Positions 17,429 to 26,335 of a stretch of 64,000 bases of DNA are shown piece after piece. Positions within the stretch are counted from its first letter, which is position 1, and each line of letters opens with the position of its first letter. A program made the position numbers and the translations under genes. A model generated the notes under the pieces. That model saw only the letters and a program-made list of their open reading frames with translations, searched no databases and was not told where the DNA came from. This DNA comes from an uncultured Muribaculaceae bacterium (GTDB taxonomy: Bacteria > Bacteroidota > Bacteroidia > Bacteroidales > Muribaculaceae), in contig CAJUKX010000002.1 of NCBI GenBank assembly GCA_910586975.1, forward strand, positions 1 through 64,000. The letters are read 5' to 3'.

Positions 17429-17971
17429 TTATTTCACCTGGGTGAGTTCGCCGGTGTGGGAGTCCATTATGAAGCCGCTGACCTTTACGTCGGTGGCCAT
17501 GAGGGGATGGTGGCTGATGAGGTCGATGGTCTCGTGAACGGCATCGACGCTGTCGTCAAAGCCGTGCAGCCACGAGTCGAGGTCTATGCCGCAATGGCGC
17601 ATAAGGTCGATGTGCTCTTCATTTATGCCGCGCTCGCGCATGAGTTGCAGCATCTCGGCGGCATTCATGCCCTGCACGCCGCAGCCGGTGTGGCCTATCA
17701 CCATTATCTCGTTTACGCCAAGCTCATACACGGCCACAAGCAGCGAGCGCATGGTTGAGTCAAAAGGATTGGTTATGGTACCACCGGCATTCTTGATAAT
17801 CTTGACATCGCCGTTGCGCAGGCCCAGAGCGGCGGGCAGCAGCTCAACAAGGCGCGTGTCCATACAGGTGACTATGGCTATGCGTTTGTCGGGGTATTTG
17901 GATGTGATGAAACGTTCGTAGCCCTTGCCGGCCACAAATTCGCGGTTAAATTTCAAAATATCTTCAATCAT
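17429..17971 (-). CDS. Beta-class carbonic anhydrase
   Basis: A 180-residue beta-carbonic anhydrase, interconverting CO2 and bicarbonate. The catalytic zinc ligands and Asp/Arg dyad are visible as CMDTR (Cys36, Asp38, Arg40) and HTGC (His94, Cys97); NAGG (61-64) is also conserved. A longer frame starts at 18013, but the promoter box at 17995-18002 lies inside that extension, so the start at 17971 (MIEDILKFN) is chosen. It is monocistronic. Confidence 0.93.
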   Translation of the reverse strand: MIEDILKFNREFVAGKGYERFITSKYPDKRIAIVTCMDTRLVELLPAALGLRNGDVKIIKNAGGTITNPFDSTMRSLLVAVYELGVNEIMVIGHTGCGVQGMNAAEMLQLMRERGINEEHIDLMRHCGIDLDSWLHGFDDSVDAVHETIDLISHHPLMATDVKVSGFIMDSHTGELTQVK

Positions 17972-17994
17972 ACCAATTATTTTAAAATTCCGTT

Positions 17995-18002
17995 CAAAGT
18001 TA
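17995..18002 (-). promoter_or_regulatory. Promoter -7 box of the carbonic anhydrase gene (TAACTTTG)
   Basis: A perfect -7 octamer on the minus strand, 23 bp before the chosen ATG. It excludes the longer possible start at 18013. Confidence 0.6.
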
Positions 18003-18096
18003 CCTAAAATCACCCGAGTATGCGCTAAAAAAACTGAAATTATTCTAAAAGTGTCATATCCAATTAAGCGAATGTAACACTTTCCATTTTTTTTTG

Positions 18097-18104
18097 TAAC
18101 TTTG
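18097..18104 (+). promoter_or_regulatory. Promoter -7 box of coaX (TAACTTTG), nearly leaderless
   Basis: It is preceded by a T-rich run and lies only 8 bp before the coaX ATG at 18113. Transcription would begin within a few bases of the start codon. No clear TTTG occurs at -33. Confidence 0.6.
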
Positions 18105-18112
18105 CCGTCTGT

Positions 18113-18850
18113 ATGGCAAATAAGCTTACAATCGACGAGGGTAATTCGTCAATAAAGATAGCGCTGTGGCAGGGCTCGACCATGGCCGCTGTTGTGACGC
18201 ACCGTGATCTGGCGCCACAGCATATACGTACGCTTATCCCTGAAGGTGAGTCGATAGACTCGGCCATATACTGCTCGGTGCGCCGCAACGACCCGGCACG
18301 GGTGATGGAGATATTGTCGGAATTCACCTCGTCGGTCACCATACTGTCGGCCAATACCCGCCTGCCCATCACCATAGACTACCGCAGCCCGGGCACCCTT
18401 GGCCCCGACCGTATAGCCGCCGCCGTGGGCGCCACCGTGGTAGAGCCTCACCATACCTGCCTGGTGGTGGATATGGGTACGGCCATTACCTACGATGTGG
18501 TGTCGGCCTCGGGACACTTTGTGGGCGGCAACATAGCTCCCGGCATATTCATGAGGCTCGAAGCCCTGAACCACTTCACCTCGGCCCTGCCGCTGGTAGA
18601 GACCGACGGCGATGTGCCCCGCTGGGGCTACGACACCACCACAGCCCTGCGTGCCGGTGCTGTGCGCGGGGTGATAGGCGAGCTGCAATATTACCGGCAC
18701 TGCATACCCAAGCGCCACCGTCCGCGGGTGATTCTCACCGGCGGATCAACCCATCTGATCACTCCATACATCACTACTCCAATCACCGTTGAGCCACACC
18801 TCGTCCTCATCGGCCTCAACCGCATTTTAGAATACAATGAAATCCCTTAA
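18113..18850 (+). CDS. coaX: Type III pantothenate kinase
   Basis: CoaX phosphorylates pantothenate, the first committed step of coenzyme A synthesis. The 245-residue product has the ASKHA-fold phosphate-1 motif (IDEGNSSIK, about 7-15), TLGPDR (about 95-100), VDMGTAITYD and GGNIAPG, all typical of the type III enzyme. In the first motif Glu replaces the more common Ile/Val before Gly (DEGN rather than D-x-GN with a hydrophobic residue). It overlaps the next gene by 14 bp, so it heads the coaX-OMP-lptC-gldE-kinase operon. Confidence 0.94.
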   Translation: MANKLTIDEGNSSIKIALWQGSTMAAVVTHRDLAPQHIRTLIPEGESIDSAIYCSVRRNDPARVMEILSEFTSSVTILSANTRLPITIDYRSPGTLGPDRIAAAVGATVVEPHHTCLVVDMGTAITYDVVSASGHFVGGNIAPGIFMRLEALNHFTSALPLVETDGDVPRWGYDTTTALRAGAVRGVIGELQYYRHCIPKRHRPRVILTGGSTHLITPYITTPITVEPHLVLIGLNRILEYNEIP

Positions 18851-20081
18851 GACTCTACTCGCATCACTTGCCCTGCTCATAGCCGGCATAGGTGTTGTAC
18901 AGGCACAGAACTCCACTCTCACCCCATACTCGCGTTTCGGCTACGGTATACTGCGCGACAACGCCACATCGGCCCAGCAGTCGATGGGCGGCATAGGCTA
19001 CGCAATGAGTTCGGGCCGCCAGATCAATGTGATGAACCCCGCATCGTATGCCCGCATCGACTCGCTCACATTCCTCTTTGACATGGGTGTGGACGTAACT
19101 GCCCTGTGGCAGAACGAACAGGCTGCCGACGGCTCCAAACTGTCAGACAAGCAGGTGGGCGGCGGACTCAACTACATAACCCTGCAATTCCCCCTGGGCA
19201 AGCGCATGGGTATGAGCGTGGGCATATTGCCCTTCTCGGCCGTGGGCTACGCTTTTGGCAACACTATCGAGAACGGCTACACCAACCGTAACGGTTCGGG
19301 CTCGCTCAACCAGCTCTATCTGGGTATAGCCGGCCGCATTGTGGGCGGCCTGCACGTGGGTGTGAACGTGTCGTACCTCTTCGGCACCACCATCAACGAC
19401 ACCTACGCCATTGCCAGCTCGGGCTACACCTCGCTGTATGAGGACGAACTGGCCGTGCGCGACTACCGCATACAGGCCGGCCTGCAGTACACCCAGCGCC
19501 TGGGCAACGACCTGTGGACAGTGGGCCTTACCTACACCCCGCAGAAATCGCTCCTCGGCCACCTGCGCACTTACGCCTACGACGTTACCTCAGACGCATC
19601 CTCGCTTCTGAAGTCAGAACACAAGACCAATGACCTCTACGGACTGGCAGCCACATACGGCGCCGGTATAAACTACCTGCACAACCGCCGCCTGATGCTC
19701 GAAGCCGACTTCACCTATCAGCCTTGGTCTGAAGTGAAATACCAGGGCGAGAAAGGCTCGCTGGCCGACCGCTACAAGGTGGCCGTGGGCATGCAGTTCC
19801 AGCCCTCGTACCGCGGATCGTATCTGCGTACCGTACAGTACCGTGCCGGCGGATACTACAACCGCGACTATCTGGTGGTGCGCGGCAACAATGTGCGCGA
19901 ATACGGCGCATCGGTTGGTCTGGGTCTGCCCGTGCCCGGCTTCAAGACCATGGTCAACGTAGGATTTGGCTGGGTTCACCGCCAGGCTCATCCCTCACCG
20001 CTGATCAAAGAAAACTATTTCAACTTCACTCTCGGCATCAACTTCAACGAGATGTGGTTCAGAAAGAGCAAGATTTATTAA
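18837..20081 (+). CDS. Outer membrane beta-barrel protein, unknown ligand
   Basis: A 414-residue protein with a signal peptide ending VVQA-QN and a NSTLTPYSRFGYGILRD start that recurs in Bacteroidetes barrel proteins encoded between coaX and lptC. The rest is alternating strands with many Tyr/Gly and resembles the FadL/PorV-like barrel class. The function is not established. Its position, overlapping coaX and 8 bp before lptC, suggests an envelope role. A transport protein is possible but not shown. Confidence 0.8.
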   Translation: MKSLKTLLASLALLIAGIGVVQAQNSTLTPYSRFGYGILRDNATSAQQSMGGIGYAMSSGRQINVMNPASYARIDSLTFLFDMGVDVTALWQNEQAADGSKLSDKQVGGGLNYITLQFPLGKRMGMSVGILPFSAVGYAFGNTIENGYTNRNGSGSLNQLYLGIAGRIVGGLHVGVNVSYLFGTTINDTYAIASSGYTSLYEDELAVRDYRIQAGLQYTQRLGNDLWTVGLTYTPQKSLLGHLRTYAYDVTSDASSLLKSEHKTNDLYGLAATYGAGINYLHNRRLMLEADFTYQPWSEVKYQGEKGSLADRYKVAVGMQFQPSYRGSYLRTVQYRAGGYYNRDYLVVRGNNVREYGASVGLGLPVPGFKTMVNVGFGWVHRQAHPSPLIKENYFNFTLGINFNEMWFRKSKIY

Positions 20082-20088
20082 TTAATAC

Positions 20089-20754
20089 GTGCGCAGATTC
20101 CCGGTCATAATCATCATTCTGGCCACGGTGCTCACATTGTGGAGCTGCCGCGAGGAGCGTCATTCGTTCGTACCCGATGTGGTGGGCGACAAAGTGGCCA
20201 CCATGACCACACGCGATGTCACCACCCTGATTTCCGACTCGGGATATACGCGCTACCGCATCACCACCGACCTGTGGCAGATGTTTGAGGACGCCGCCGA
20301 GCCATTCTGGCGATTCCCCTACGGCCTGTTCCTGCAGCAGTACGACCAGCAGATGAAGCCATCGTCGAGCGTGGTGTGCGACTCGGCCACATACTACTCG
20401 CGCCAACGCCTGTGGCAGCTCGACGGCCATGTGGTGATGGTAAACACCTTGCGCGACACATTCCTTACCCAGCAGCTTTTCTGGGACCAGACCCGCCAGA
20501 AAATCTACTCCGACTCGTTCATCCACATAGTGCGCTCCGACCGCATTATCGAAGGCTACGGCTTTGTCTCAAACCAAAATATGACGGCCTACACCGTAAA
20601 CCGTCCCACCGGCATAATACCCGTGGAGCGTAAAGACCCGGAGCAGGCTGCCACTGCCGCCGACACTGCCCTGACAGACTCTACAGCCCCCGCCGCCACC
20701 GGCCGCCGCAACACCCACGTGAGGGCATCGCAGCGCCAACAGTACGGCTACTAA
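20089..20754 (+). CDS. lptC: LPS export protein LptC (lipoprotein form)
   Basis: A 221-residue protein starting with GTG. It has a short hydrophobic segment and a lipobox-like LWSC (Cys20), then an LptC/OstA-like beta-jellyroll (about 45-180) with repeated DSATYYSRQRLWQLDGHVV-type strands, then a low-complexity Ala/Thr tail. LptC bridges the LptBFG ABC transporter and LptA in the periplasm. In Bacteroidetes it is commonly annotated as a lipoprotein in this same gene context. The assignment rests on fold-level repeat character and synteny. Confidence 0.82.
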   Translation: MRRFPVIIIILATVLTLWSCREERHSFVPDVVGDKVATMTTRDVTTLISDSGYTRYRITTDLWQMFEDAAEPFWRFPYGLFLQQYDQQMKPSSSVVCDSATYYSRQRLWQLDGHVVMVNTLRDTFLTQQLFWDQTRQKIYSDSFIHIVRSDRIIEGYGFVSNQNMTAYTVNRPTGIIPVERKDPEQAATAADTALTDSTAPAATGRRNTHVRASQRQQYGY

Positions 20755-20768
20755 TATATCTATATATA

Positions 20769-22055
20769 ATGGAAAATTTCACCTGGATAATCCTTTCATT
20801 GGTATCACTTGCGTTCTCGGCCCTGTTCTCGGGTGTGGAGATCGCTTTCATCACATCCGACCGCGTGCGCACCGAGCTCGACGTGGCCAAGGGCGGCTTC
20901 ATCTCCAAGATTATCAACCGCTTCTATGCCAACGGTGAATTTTTCATCTCCACAATTCTGGTGGGCAACAACATAATGCTCGTGGTGTACGGTATGGGTG
21001 CAGCCGCCCTGCTCGAACCCTGGCTCAAGACCTTCATCAGCTCGGAAGCACTGGTGCTGATAGCTCAGACCCTCATTTCTACCCTTGTGATTCTGTTTAC
21101 CGGTGAATTCATACCCAAGACCATCTTCCGCATCAACCCCAACTCGTCGCTCAAGATATTTGCCCTGCCGGTATTCATATTCTACCTGGTGCTCTACCCC
21201 ATATCGTGGTTCTCAACCGCCCTGTCGCGCCTGCTCATGAAGCTGGTGGGCATCAAGGCATCGGCCGCGCGCCTGCGTGTGATCTCGGTGGGCGAGCTAA
21301 ATGAGTTTATCGAAGAGAATATCGACGATATGGAAGAAACCCACCACGAGGTGGAAAACGAAGTGAAGATATTTCAGAACGCCCTCGACTTCTCAAACAC
21401 CCATCTGCGCGACTGCATGACTCCGCGCAACGAGATAGTGGCCGTAAATATCGACACCATCTCGCGCGAGCAGCTGTCAGACCTCTTCACCACCTCGGGC
21501 CGCTCTAAAATAATCGTGTACCGCGAGGATATCGACAACATACTGGGCTACATACACGTATCGGAGCTTTTCAACCCCGAGGTCGACTGGCACACCCGCA
21601 TAAAGCCCGTGCTGTTCGCTCCCGAGAACCTGATGGCCAACAAGATGATGCGACGACTGCTGCAACAGAAAAAGTCGATTGCCGTGGTGGTCGACGAATT
21701 TGGCGGCACTGCCGGCCTGATTTCGCTCGAAGACCTGGTTGAAGAGATTTTCGGCGATATACAGGACGAGCACGACAAGCAGAAACTCACCGCCAAGGAG
21801 GTGGCTCCCGGCATATACGAGTTCTCGGGACGATGCGAGATTGCAACCATCAACGAGGACTTCCACCTCGACCTGCCCGAGAGCGACGACTACCAGACCC
21901 TGGCCGGATATGTGCTCTTTGCCACCGGCACCATACCCTCGCGCGGCGAGACCATAATGCTGCCCCCATATCGCCTCGACATCATCGACACCACCGCCAC
22001 GCGCCTTGAACTGATAAGGCTGTCGCTGATAGACCCCGCCCAACAAAACGAATAA
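20769..22055 (+). CDS. CNNM/CorC-HlyC family membrane protein (GldE-like)
   Basis: A 428-residue protein with three or four N-terminal membrane helices in a DUF21/CNNM domain (about 1-185, with SGVEIAF and GEFIPKT). A CBS pair follows (about 200-325, MTPRNEIV ... DEFGGTAGLISLEDLVEEIFGDI), then a C-terminal CorC_HlyC domain (about 345-420). Relatives transport or regulate Mg/Co ions; GldE, a Bacteroidetes member, supports gliding and protein secretion. The substrate is unknown here. It is 14 bp after lptC and 10 bp before the histidine kinase gene. Confidence 0.88.
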   Translation: MENFTWIILSLVSLAFSALFSGVEIAFITSDRVRTELDVAKGGFISKIINRFYANGEFFISTILVGNNIMLVVYGMGAAALLEPWLKTFISSEALVLIAQTLISTLVILFTGEFIPKTIFRINPNSSLKIFALPVFIFYLVLYPISWFSTALSRLLMKLVGIKASAARLRVISVGELNEFIEENIDDMEETHHEVENEVKIFQNALDFSNTHLRDCMTPRNEIVAVNIDTISREQLSDLFTTSGRSKIIVYREDIDNILGYIHVSELFNPEVDWHTRIKPVLFAPENLMANKMMRRLLQQKKSIAVVVDEFGGTAGLISLEDLVEEIFGDIQDEHDKQKLTAKEVAPGIYEFSGRCEIATINEDFHLDLPESDDYQTLAGYVLFATGTIPSRGETIMLPPYRLDIIDTTATRLELIRLSLIDPAQQNE

Positions 22056-22065
22056 CCCACCCTAT

Positions 22066-23262
22066 ATGCTGCGCTACGGTAAAATAATATTTATGATAAC
22101 CGCTGCAGCAGTAGTAGGTGTGTTTCTCTATGTGTCTACCGGCCTGGTGCGCGACCTCTCGGTGCAGGAGCGCCAGCGCATGGAGATATGGGCCGACGCC
22201 ACCCGAGGCATAGTGTCGGCATTCGATTCTGACAATCCGGCCGATATCGACTTCCTGCTCAGGATCATACAGTCCAATACCAATATCCCCGTACTGCTCA
22301 CCGACGACGACGGCAACATATTGCAGTTCCGCAACTTCAATCTGCCCGACCCTGCCGGCGCCGACCCCGCCGGGCCGCTATCGGCCACCAACGCCCGCTA
22401 TCTGCAGTCGAAGCTCGAAAACCTGTCGCACTCGCAGAATGTGATACACATATCCATAGCCCCCGGCATTACCCAGCACCTGTACTACGAAGACTCAACC
22501 CTGCTCAAGCGCCTGCAGTTCTATCCGTATGTGGTCATAGCGGTGATGATAGCCTTTGTAATGGTGGTTTACTTTGCCATGCTCTCTACCAAGCGCGCCG
22601 AGCAAAACAAGGTGTGGGTGGGTCTGTCAAAAGAAACCGCGCATCAGCTCGGCACTCCCATATCGTCGCTTATGGCATGGATGCAGCTGCTGCCCGACAT
22701 GGGTGTGGACGCCGACACCGTGGCCGAGATGGACAAGGACGTAACACGACTGAGCACCATAGCATCGAGGTTCTCAAAAATAGGCTCGGTGCCGCAGCTC
22801 ACCCCGGCATCGCTCAACACCGTTGTAGGCACCAGCGTGGGCTATATGGCCACACGCATATCGCAGCGCGTGCAGCTGTCGTACACTCCAGCTCCCGGCA
22901 CCGACCCCGAGGTGATGCTGTGCGTGCCGCTGTTTGAGTGGGTAATGGAAAATCTTATCAAAAACGCGGTTGACGCCATGGAAAGCCGCGGCAGCATCTC
23001 GGTAAGCTCGGGTGTTGAAGGCCACGCTGCCTTCATAGAGATTGCAGACACCGGCAAAGGCATACCGCGCAAAAACTTCAAGACCGTTTTCAACCCCGGA
23101 TATACAACCAAAAAACGCGGATGGGGACTGGGCCTGGCCCTGGCACGGCGCATAATAGTAGAGTATCACCGCGGCACTATAATGGTGAAAAACTCGTCGA
23201 CCGTGGCCCCCACAGGCACCACATTCCGCATCACGGTGCCCCTGCCGGCAGCGGGCAAATAA
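22066..23262 (+). CDS. Sensor histidine kinase, orphan
   Basis: A 398-residue membrane histidine kinase: TM1 (about 7-25), an extracytoplasmic sensor region (about 30-150), TM2 (about 153-173), then a dimerisation domain whose phosphoacceptor His193 lies in KETAHQLGTPISSL, a non-classical H-box, and a HATPase domain with N-box ENLIKNAVDAM and G-boxes DTGKGIP and GWGLGLALA. No response regulator is adjacent; the only one in the window is at 56143. The preceding operon genes suggest envelope sensing. The gene ends the coaX operon. Confidence 0.9.
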   Translation: MLRYGKIIFMITAAAVVGVFLYVSTGLVRDLSVQERQRMEIWADATRGIVSAFDSDNPADIDFLLRIIQSNTNIPVLLTDDDGNILQFRNFNLPDPAGADPAGPLSATNARYLQSKLENLSHSQNVIHISIAPGITQHLYYEDSTLLKRLQFYPYVVIAVMIAFVMVVYFAMLSTKRAEQNKVWVGLSKETAHQLGTPISSLMAWMQLLPDMGVDADTVAEMDKDVTRLSTIASRFSKIGSVPQLTPASLNTVVGTSVGYMATRISQRVQLSYTPAPGTDPEVMLCVPLFEWVMENLIKNAVDAMESRGSISVSSGVEGHAAFIEIADTGKGIPRKNFKTVFNPGYTTKKRGWGLGLALARRIIVEYHRGTIMVKNSSTVAPTGTTFRITVPLPAAGK

Positions 23263-23311
23263 ATGACCTGAAAAACCAAACATCCAATTTATTTATCAAT
23301 CCTTTTTTACA

Positions 23312-26209
23312 ATGAAAAACTTACTACTTCTTTTAATTGCTTTTGCTCTGGGCCTGAGCGCACATGCCCAGTCGATAAAGGCAACATGGGAGTTGAGCGA
23401 CACATTGAAACTGTCAGAGGCCACCCTGTCGGGCAGCAACACAGCCGTTTCGCTCGTTACCCCGGGATTCAAGCTCGGCGACAAGATTGCCAAGATGCGC
23501 CCGCTCACAGCATCGGGTGCAAACGACGGTTACGAACCTGTGCAGTACACCCCTCCCTTCACCGCATTCAGCGTGGCCACACGCACAACCACCCGCACCG
23601 ACGGCCACTTCGTAGCCGTGAGCCTTACACCCGCCGAGGGCCACTCGTTCAAGCCCACAAGCATCGGTTTTGACGCCGTGAAGGTAGGCACCGACGCCGG
23701 CGCTGTAGAAGTCTACTACACCATAGGCGACGGCGAGGAAGTATCACTCGGCACTTTCAAGCCCGCCCGCAACAAAATCACCTCTACCAACTCTACCGGC
23801 TACAGCCACTTCGACATCACCCTCGGCGAGGTAATAACCAAATCGCAGCCCCTCACAGTGTATATCTACCTCACCAGCATCATGGGTGTGGACAACAAGA
23901 GCCCTAAGGAACTTGGTCTGCGCTGCATCGAAATCAACGGTGCCCTCGACGAAGGCATCAACGATGCTTCAAAGTACATCGAATCGCTCACATTCACCGG
24001 TGCCGAAACCTTTGGACAAACCAAAGAAATCGACCTCTTCCCGGCCATTCAGGACCTGAAGAACGGCGAATTCATCAACTACGCCAACCGTCTGTACACC
24101 AACGAGCCCACTGACTTCACCGTAAAGACCAAGGAAGGCTACACCGCCACCACCACCTACGAAAAGCGCACCCTCACAGTCAACGTTTTCGAAGGCGAAA
24201 GCAAGGTGCTCACATTCGGCGCACGCTTCAGAGTCACCAACATGCAGCCCAAGGCTCCCGCCAAGCCCCTCAACCGCGGCCTTATGGCCCTGAGCCTTAC
24301 CGGTGCCAAAATGGGCACAGGCAACCTCGTGTCGTGGCGCCACCGCGAGGCCGACGACTACGAAGTGAAGTATAAGGTTTACCGCGGCGAATCGGCCGAC
24401 AATCAGGACTATATCCTCAACGATGGCCGCTTCGTAACCGACCGCACCAACCTCGTTGACCCCGACGGCACCGAAACGAGCTTCTACCGCCTTGAAACCT
24501 ACGATGCCAACGGAAATCTTGTAGAAACCGAAGTAAGCCGCCAGACATGGGCCAACCAAACATTCAAAATCCCCACCCAGGCGCCTGAAAAAGACCCCGT
24601 GCACGGCGGTACATACACCCCCAACGACGCATCGTACTGCGACATGGACGGTGACGGTGAATACGAAATCATCCTCAAATGGTCGCCCAGCAACGAGAAA
24701 GACGCTGCAAGCACCGGCGACACATCTCCCGCCATCTTCGACTGCTACAAGCTCGACGGCACTCTGCTGTGGCGCATCAACCCCGGATACAACTTCTTCA
24801 CCAGCGCCCACACCATGCAGTTCATAGCATGGGACTTTGACGGCGACGGCTACGGCGAATTCATGATGAAGACAGCCCCCGGCACCATAGACGGCGAAGG
24901 CAACTACGTGCTCCTTGGCAACGACGACCCCAACGTAAACCTGCTCAGCGGACGCGGCAAGCAGGACCACGGTCCTGAATACATCACCGTCTTCGACGGA
25001 CTTACCGGCGGCGAACTCGCCACCATCCCCTACCACACCGACTATGCCACCGGCCGCGCAGTGTGGGGCGACAACAATCAGAACCGCTCTGAACGCTACC
25101 TCGCCGCTCTGGCATACCTCGACGGCCCCGACCACAACCCCAGCCCCATCTTTGCCCGCGGTTACTACTCAGGCGCATTTGTGGCTGCTTATGACTGGGA
25201 CGGCAAGAACCTCACCGAACGCTGGGTTAGCCGCAACACCGAGAGCGGCAAGGGCCTGTGGGGCGAAGGCGCTCACTGGATCTCTGTAGGCGACTGCGAC
25301 GGTGACGGAAAACAAGAAATAGTATATGGCTCAGCCGCCCTCGACCACGACGGCTCTCTGCTCTACCGCACCGGCCTCGGACACGGCGACGCCCTGCACC
25401 TGGGCGACTTCCTGCCCGACCGCCCCGGACTGGAAGTATTCATGGTACACGAAGAGAAACCTTACGGATACGACCTGCGCGACGCCAAGACAGGCGAGCG
25501 CATTCTCTACCAGACTGCCGGCGGCGACACAGGCCGCGGTATCGCTGCACACTTCGACAAAAACTTCACTCACTCTCAGTTCTCACACAGCGCAGAACCC
25601 GGTATGCACGACTGCCTCACCGGCGAGATGTATGCCGAAGGCTGGAACCCCGGCGGCGGCGGCAGCATGAACAACCGCATCTACTGGACCGGCGACCTCT
25701 ACGACGAACATTACGACAAGTCGGTTCTCGCCAAGTGGAACGGCGCAGGCTGGGATCGCGTGCAGGTTAACAAAGGCAACTACACCATCGGTAAATTGAA
25801 CAACGGCAGCAAGTACAATCCTTGTGTGCTCGGCGACTTCCTGGGCGACTGGCGCGAAGAAATACTTCTTTGGGAAGAAACTACCAAGAAGCTCATAATC
25901 AACGCCACCAGCTATCCCTCAGAATACCGTCTGCCCCACCTGATGGACGACCTCAACTACCGCGTGCAGGTTGTGAACCAGAACTGCTGCTACAACCAGC
26001 CGCCCCACCTCTCGTTCGACCCCTCACACAAGTATGCCGACAACCCCAACCACGCTACTCCCGACGATCCCTCGCAGGGCATCACCGACGTGGAAAATGC
26101 AGGCAACGCCGGTCCTGATACCATCTACACCATACAGGGTATCCGCATCGAGCGCATCACATCGCCCGGCCTCTACATCATCAACGGCAAAAAAACCATC
26201 GTACGTTAA
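23312..26209 (+). CDS. Rhamnogalacturonan lyase, PL11 family, with extra N-terminal domain
   Basis: A 965-residue secreted enzyme. A signal peptide (about 1-19, ending AHA-Q) precedes a beta-sandwich-like N-terminal region (about 22-210) of a type found in front of Bacteroidetes pectinases, then a Fn3-like PL11 start (KVYRGESADNQDYILNDGR) and the beta-propeller catalytic part with repeated calcium-binding DxDGDG loops (CDMDGDGEYE, WDFDGDGYGE, GDCDGDGKQE). PL11 enzymes cleave rhamnogalacturonan I. The C-terminus (GLYIINGKKTIVR) is a T9SS type A-like sorting tail. A second PL11 gene is at 40967. No promoter was recognised in front of it. Confidence 0.93.
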   Translation: MKNLLLLLIAFALGLSAHAQSIKATWELSDTLKLSEATLSGSNTAVSLVTPGFKLGDKIAKMRPLTASGANDGYEPVQYTPPFTAFSVATRTTTRTDGHFVAVSLTPAEGHSFKPTSIGFDAVKVGTDAGAVEVYYTIGDGEEVSLGTFKPARNKITSTNSTGYSHFDITLGEVITKSQPLTVYIYLTSIMGVDNKSPKELGLRCIEINGALDEGINDASKYIESLTFTGAETFGQTKEIDLFPAIQDLKNGEFINYANRLYTNEPTDFTVKTKEGYTATTTYEKRTLTVNVFEGESKVLTFGARFRVTNMQPKAPAKPLNRGLMALSLTGAKMGTGNLVSWRHREADDYEVKYKVYRGESADNQDYILNDGRFVTDRTNLVDPDGTETSFYRLETYDANGNLVETEVSRQTWANQTFKIPTQAPEKDPVHGGTYTPNDASYCDMDGDGEYEIILKWSPSNEKDAASTGDTSPAIFDCYKLDGTLLWRINPGYNFFTSAHTMQFIAWDFDGDGYGEFMMKTAPGTIDGEGNYVLLGNDDPNVNLLSGRGKQDHGPEYITVFDGLTGGELATIPYHTDYATGRAVWGDNNQNRSERYLAALAYLDGPDHNPSPIFARGYYSGAFVAAYDWDGKNLTERWVSRNTESGKGLWGEGAHWISVGDCDGDGKQEIVYGSAALDHDGSLLYRTGLGHGDALHLGDFLPDRPGLEVFMVHEEKPYGYDLRDAKTGERILYQTAGGDTGRGIAAHFDKNFTHSQFSHSAEPGMHDCLTGEMYAEGWNPGGGGSMNNRIYWTGDLYDEHYDKSVLAKWNGAGWDRVQVNKGNYTIGKLNNGSKYNPCVLGDFLGDWREEILLWEETTKKLIINATSYPSEYRLPHLMDDLNYRVQVVNQNCCYNQPPHLSFDPSHKYADNPNHATPDDPSQGITDVENAGNAGPDTIYTIQGIRIERITSPGLYIINGKKTIVR

Positions 26210-26241
26210 TTATCATGCGATAATTGATTGATTTCAATCCT

Positions 26242-26286
26242 CAAGAGCTGCACCACACCCCGTGTGACGCAGCTCTTGTTTTTTTT
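26242..26286 (+). terminator. Intrinsic terminator after the PL11 gene
   Basis: CAAGAGCTGC (26242-26251) pairs with GCAGCTCTTG (26269-26278), a 10-bp perfect stem followed by TTTTTTTT. Confidence 0.92.
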
Positions 26287-26298
26287 ATCTGATTTTAT

Positions 26299-26329
26299 TT
26301 TGTTTATAAAAATTTTTCAATTACCTTTG
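26299..26329 (+). promoter_or_regulatory. Strong consensus promoter of the structured RNA
   Basis: TTTG (26299-26302), a 19-nt spacer and TACCTTTG (26322-26329) match the Bacteroidetes consensus exactly. No coding start lies downstream for about 375 bp, so the promoter drives a non-coding segment first. Confidence 0.8.
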
Positions 26330-26335
26330 CCAACG

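Noticed and set aside
17105..17758. Plus-strand frame of 217 codons starting in the repeat cluster and running over the carbonic anhydrase gene
   Set aside because: It is made of palindrome-encoded peptides (CRLPGMPSL-like) and then shadow frame. The same peptides recur at 29.5 and 40.8 kb because the DNA repeats do.
23969..25135. Minus-strand open frame of 388 codons inside the PL11 gene
   Set aside because: A shadow of the GC-rich codons of the lyase; composition is Val/Gly/Ala repeats and no domain is visible.
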